From positions 1-43,009 of the forward strand of contig JAWQRN010000063.1 of assembly GCA_033557685.1 (NCBI GenBank): a stretch of 43,009 bases of DNA. The letters run 5' to 3'. Source of the stretch: Sperchopsis tessellata (Eukaryota; Arthropoda; Insecta; Coleoptera; Hydrophilidae). This document shows, in pieces, positions 40,700-43,009 of this stretch; the stretch's first letter is position 1; every line of letters starts with the position of its first letter. The position numbers and the translations under genes were made by a program. The notes under the pieces are model-generated. The model saw only the letters and a program-made list of their open reading frames with translations. It was not told the DNA's origin and made no database searches.

Positions 40700-41270
40700 T
40701 GTTTAGATGTTTGTATATTTCGATGGACTCTGATTATTTTTGGGAAATAATTAGATCTCTGGGCGAGGATTGTTATCCTGGAAGAAAATATCGTGGCATG
40801 ATTACCAATTATGTTCCGCTAATGGAGTACCTCCCTGCCACATCTTCACATCAGTCCTCATAGAAATTATCAGTGGTTAATTCTTTACTCTGCATAGCTG
40901 TCAGTCTTGGTGAAGAAGATAAATTATCTGAGGATAGCAAGGTGAAAATATTCTTATGCACAACGGGTATAAATCTTCGTTTTTAAAATCCCACTTGGTC
41001 TAGCCAGAACCTGGATCTCATTTGCCATAGTCTTGCTACACTTGCAGAACACGAGATAGAAGATAGCACAGTTACTCCTCAAACATTCTATCAAGGCTAT
41101 TTTCCGCCCACCAGATGAAAATAAGCGAATAGGCTTCCATCTTCGAAATATTCAATTTACCAGTAATCTGCTGTATACAAATTTTGCATGTTTATGTAAT
41201 TTAGTGTAAATATGTTAGACAAAAAGAATGATCTCCATTCGCTGCAGTATTATCTTCTAGGATATAAAAA
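40700..41270. other. Unassigned DNA between repeats
   Basis: A 46-codon plus-strand reading from 40,721 (MDSDYFWEIIRSLGEDCYPG) is open but too short to assign. Confidence 0.3.
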
Positions 41271-41279
41271 TCCTCTCCC

Positions 41280-41605
41280 AATCAGGTAATTATTTCCCTA
41301 GAATAAAATTAGTGTTCATCAAAATATATACACATCCGGGCAATGTAAATCGTGATAACGGTTACCCCCTTGTGTCTTCGTGTAAGTATACATTACATAA
41401 TCTCCGGCCAGCCGAAATAATCCCAATTGGCTTTTCACCGGGATCCTCCACCATATTATCCTCGCCAATATGAAGGTTTACGGATATAAGACTCGATGGT
41501 TTATATCCAGACGATACCTAGCTACATATGTCTAGATAATGTTCCCTTCACACTGGAAATCCAGGAGATTTTTACTGTGGCCGTGGCAGTCTACGTACAG
41601 AATTA
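41280..41605. repeat. Retroelement terminus repeat related to 16.8-17.0 kb and 40.1 kb
   Basis: TTTCCCTAGAATAA, ATATATACACATCCGGG, TTACTGTGGCCGTGG and AGTCTACGTA recur at 16,840-16,990. CGGCCAGCCGAAATAATCCC (41,405) is the inverted counterpart of the GGGGATTTTTTCGGCTGGCC tract at 40,111. Confidence 0.6.
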
Positions 41606-41958
41606 ATAATTGATGATGTTAGCCCAAACTTAACGCTTTAATGCAATTTCTTTCATGTTCAAAGTAAAGTGGATATTGTTTAGATATTTTTTTTTGTAAG
41701 TTTTGGACATGTATTATTTTTGCGAACGATCTTTCCAATAACATGGTTGGATATTTCAGCTAATGGATCTCCGATCGTAGAATGTACGTAGAATACTTTA
41801 ATCACTATTCATCTTTTCTGACATCGTGTGTCTTCTCTTATCGGTCTAACCATATTTAATGTACTTATTCCCAAATATATAACCTAACGATGTAATCAAT
41901 TCTTATTAGACTTTTTACTCTTATGTTACGATATGAATTTACTTATTCGTTACTATGT
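41605..41958. other. Unassigned DNA
   Basis: No feature recognised. Confidence 0.35.
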
Positions 41959-41959
41959 T

Positions 41960-42192
41960 AAGCCTCTTCGGTAGATCACTGGCTAAAGACCAGACTTATT
42001 GAGCGATGGGTACCGGATTCTAGTCACAGCTCAGGCAGTCTGCTTTTTGCGTTTATCGTCTTCTAGAAGGGATATAAAACAGTGGATTATTATATTGTAA
42101 GTGAACGGAGATCATAATGAGGGCATACACTCTAGCGGCGTTGATTGGCTCTCTCTGTGAAGCTAGGCTGACATTAAATAAATAAATAAATT
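41960..42192 (+). repeat. tRNA-SINE copy 3
   Basis: A-box-like GTAGATCACTGGC, B-box-like GGATTCTAGTC, body GGGATATAAAACAGTGG and end GGCTGACATTAAATAAATAA match copy 1 (GGGATGTAAAACGGTGG, GGCCGACATTAAATAAAC) in the same order, here on the plus strand. It is shorter and diverged. Confidence 0.72.
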
Positions 42193-42194
42193 AC

Positions 42195-42585
42195 ATGATG
42201 TTACGAAACTTTAGCACAGTCTCTACGTTACTGAACAACACTAGCACCTGCAATACAACTTAGGCAACCAAGGATCCATACGCTATAGTCCTGAGCCGCC
42301 CCGACATTTCTAGATGTTTCTAGAAGAGGCTTTGTATAGTGATATATAAGCAGCCAGTTTCACTACTTGGTTAGTTAAATTACAGAGTGCGATACTAGGA
42401 AGAATCGATGAGAGTGCTCCCCGCATTTTTTGAACGAGTTTTCTACCCAGTTCGGGCGAAAAGTATTTGGACGATTAATATGCTAGCTAGAAATATAGTT
42501 CTATAATTTACTATTGTTTTAATGTAAACTAAGTGTTTTAAAATAAACACACTTTAAATTTGAATTGTTATTTGCGAACCTATAA
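42195..42585 (+). mobile_element. Probable solo LTR of an LTR retrotransposon
   Basis: The segment starts near TGTTACGAAACTTTAGC and ends near TTGCGAACCTATAAAAACA. It contains a promoter-like TATATAAGCAGCCAG (about 42,344), a likely transcript start around the AGAGTGCGATACTAG tract, and an AATAAA signal (about 42,543) near the 3' end. The TG...CA ends, TATA box, then AATAAA is the usual LTR layout. No internal coding region is adjacent and I could not find a clean target duplication, so the boundaries are approximate. Confidence 0.5.
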
Positions 42586-42589
42586 AAAC

Positions 42590-43009
42590 AAATATTTCTT
42601 ATTTTATGCTTGGGTCTATTGTTGGAATATTAATCTGCGAAAAACTGAAAATAGGTACAAGAGTTGCTGGTTCATGTCCTGCCATATGGTGGCTATCCCA
42701 CAAATTATTTGTATAAATATTTTGTAGCTTTGGTCATAGCTTATACAATTTTATTGTCTATCTAGTAATTCATTCACATAGAGATATGAATATCTACGAT
42801 AGCTGTTATCTGTGGTGAATGCAGTGGAAAACTCTCCTATCAATTGGCAATAATGACGTACAATCTGATTTACCAGCCTTTTCCGCTTTAAATAGTAGTA
42901 ACCAATTTATATTAATATGTAGTTAAAAATATTGATTGGCGCGTTTAAATATTTATAAACCACTCCTAAGGTCATCGCACAATAAATGATATCTTCCAGT
43001 TATCAATAT
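42590..43009. other. Right-edge DNA, nothing identified
   Basis: AT-rich, no feature recognised. Confidence 0.35.

Noticed and set aside
1..43009. CRISPR array, bacterial operon or phage-type system
   Set aside because: No regularly spaced direct repeats, no prokaryotic gene organisation; introns, SINEs and insect transposons show a eukaryotic genome.

Overview
The window is eukaryotic DNA, almost certainly from an insect. It is AT-rich and intron-rich, with consensus GT/AG splice sites, tRNA-derived SINEs, mariner/Tc1 and hAT transposons, Penelope-like and R1-type retroelements, and an ammonium transporter whose exons read like insect Amt. The order is not certain. No bacterial operon, CRISPR array or standalone tRNA/rRNA gene was seen. 

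Genes. On the minus strand, 1,235-11,140 holds the 5' two-thirds of an Amt-type ammonium transporter: five shared internal exons (2-6) plus two alternative first coding exons (1A at 3,848-3,956 and 1B at 11,029-11,140). Both encode a start Met and the first half of TM1, and both end in the same splice phase. The 3' exons lie beyond the left edge. On the plus strand, 18,455-18,539 is a clean first coding exon (28 codons plus 1 nt, Kozak-like start, GTGAGT donor) of a second gene that I do not recognise; it runs rightwards. The two genes are head to head, about 7.3 kb apart.

Everything else identifiable is mobile DNA, mostly decayed. 0-1 kb: Tc1 remnant in an Amt intron. 2.2-6.9 kb: mariner tail, LINE RT scrap, a DDE transposon ruin and a Penelope-like element (PLE) 3' end with a GIY-YIG domain. 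7.7-9.4 kb: two colliding mariners. 10-13.6 kb: LINE scraps, a PLE terminus and two tRNA-SINEs. 21.4-24.9 kb: two minus-strand LINEs, one split by a precise TA-flanked MITE. 25.6-27.0 kb: a non-autonomous hAT element with an exact 8-bp target duplication. 28-34 kb: three DDE transposons, one with long terminal inverted repeats. 34.6-36.7 kb: R1-clade LINE. 38.4-39.0 kb: RTE-like LINE. 39.9-41.6 kb: PLE/fold-back terminus cluster containing a textbook minimal hammerhead ribozyme. 42-42.6 kb: SINE abutting a probable solo LTR.

The two most interesting observations are the duplicated, apparently mutually exclusive Amt first exons, which would give two N-termini under separate promoters, and the intact-looking hammerhead ribozyme at 40,306-40,349 (minus) inside a fold-back repeat. 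Several weaker ribozyme-like cores sit in the dispersed PLE termini.
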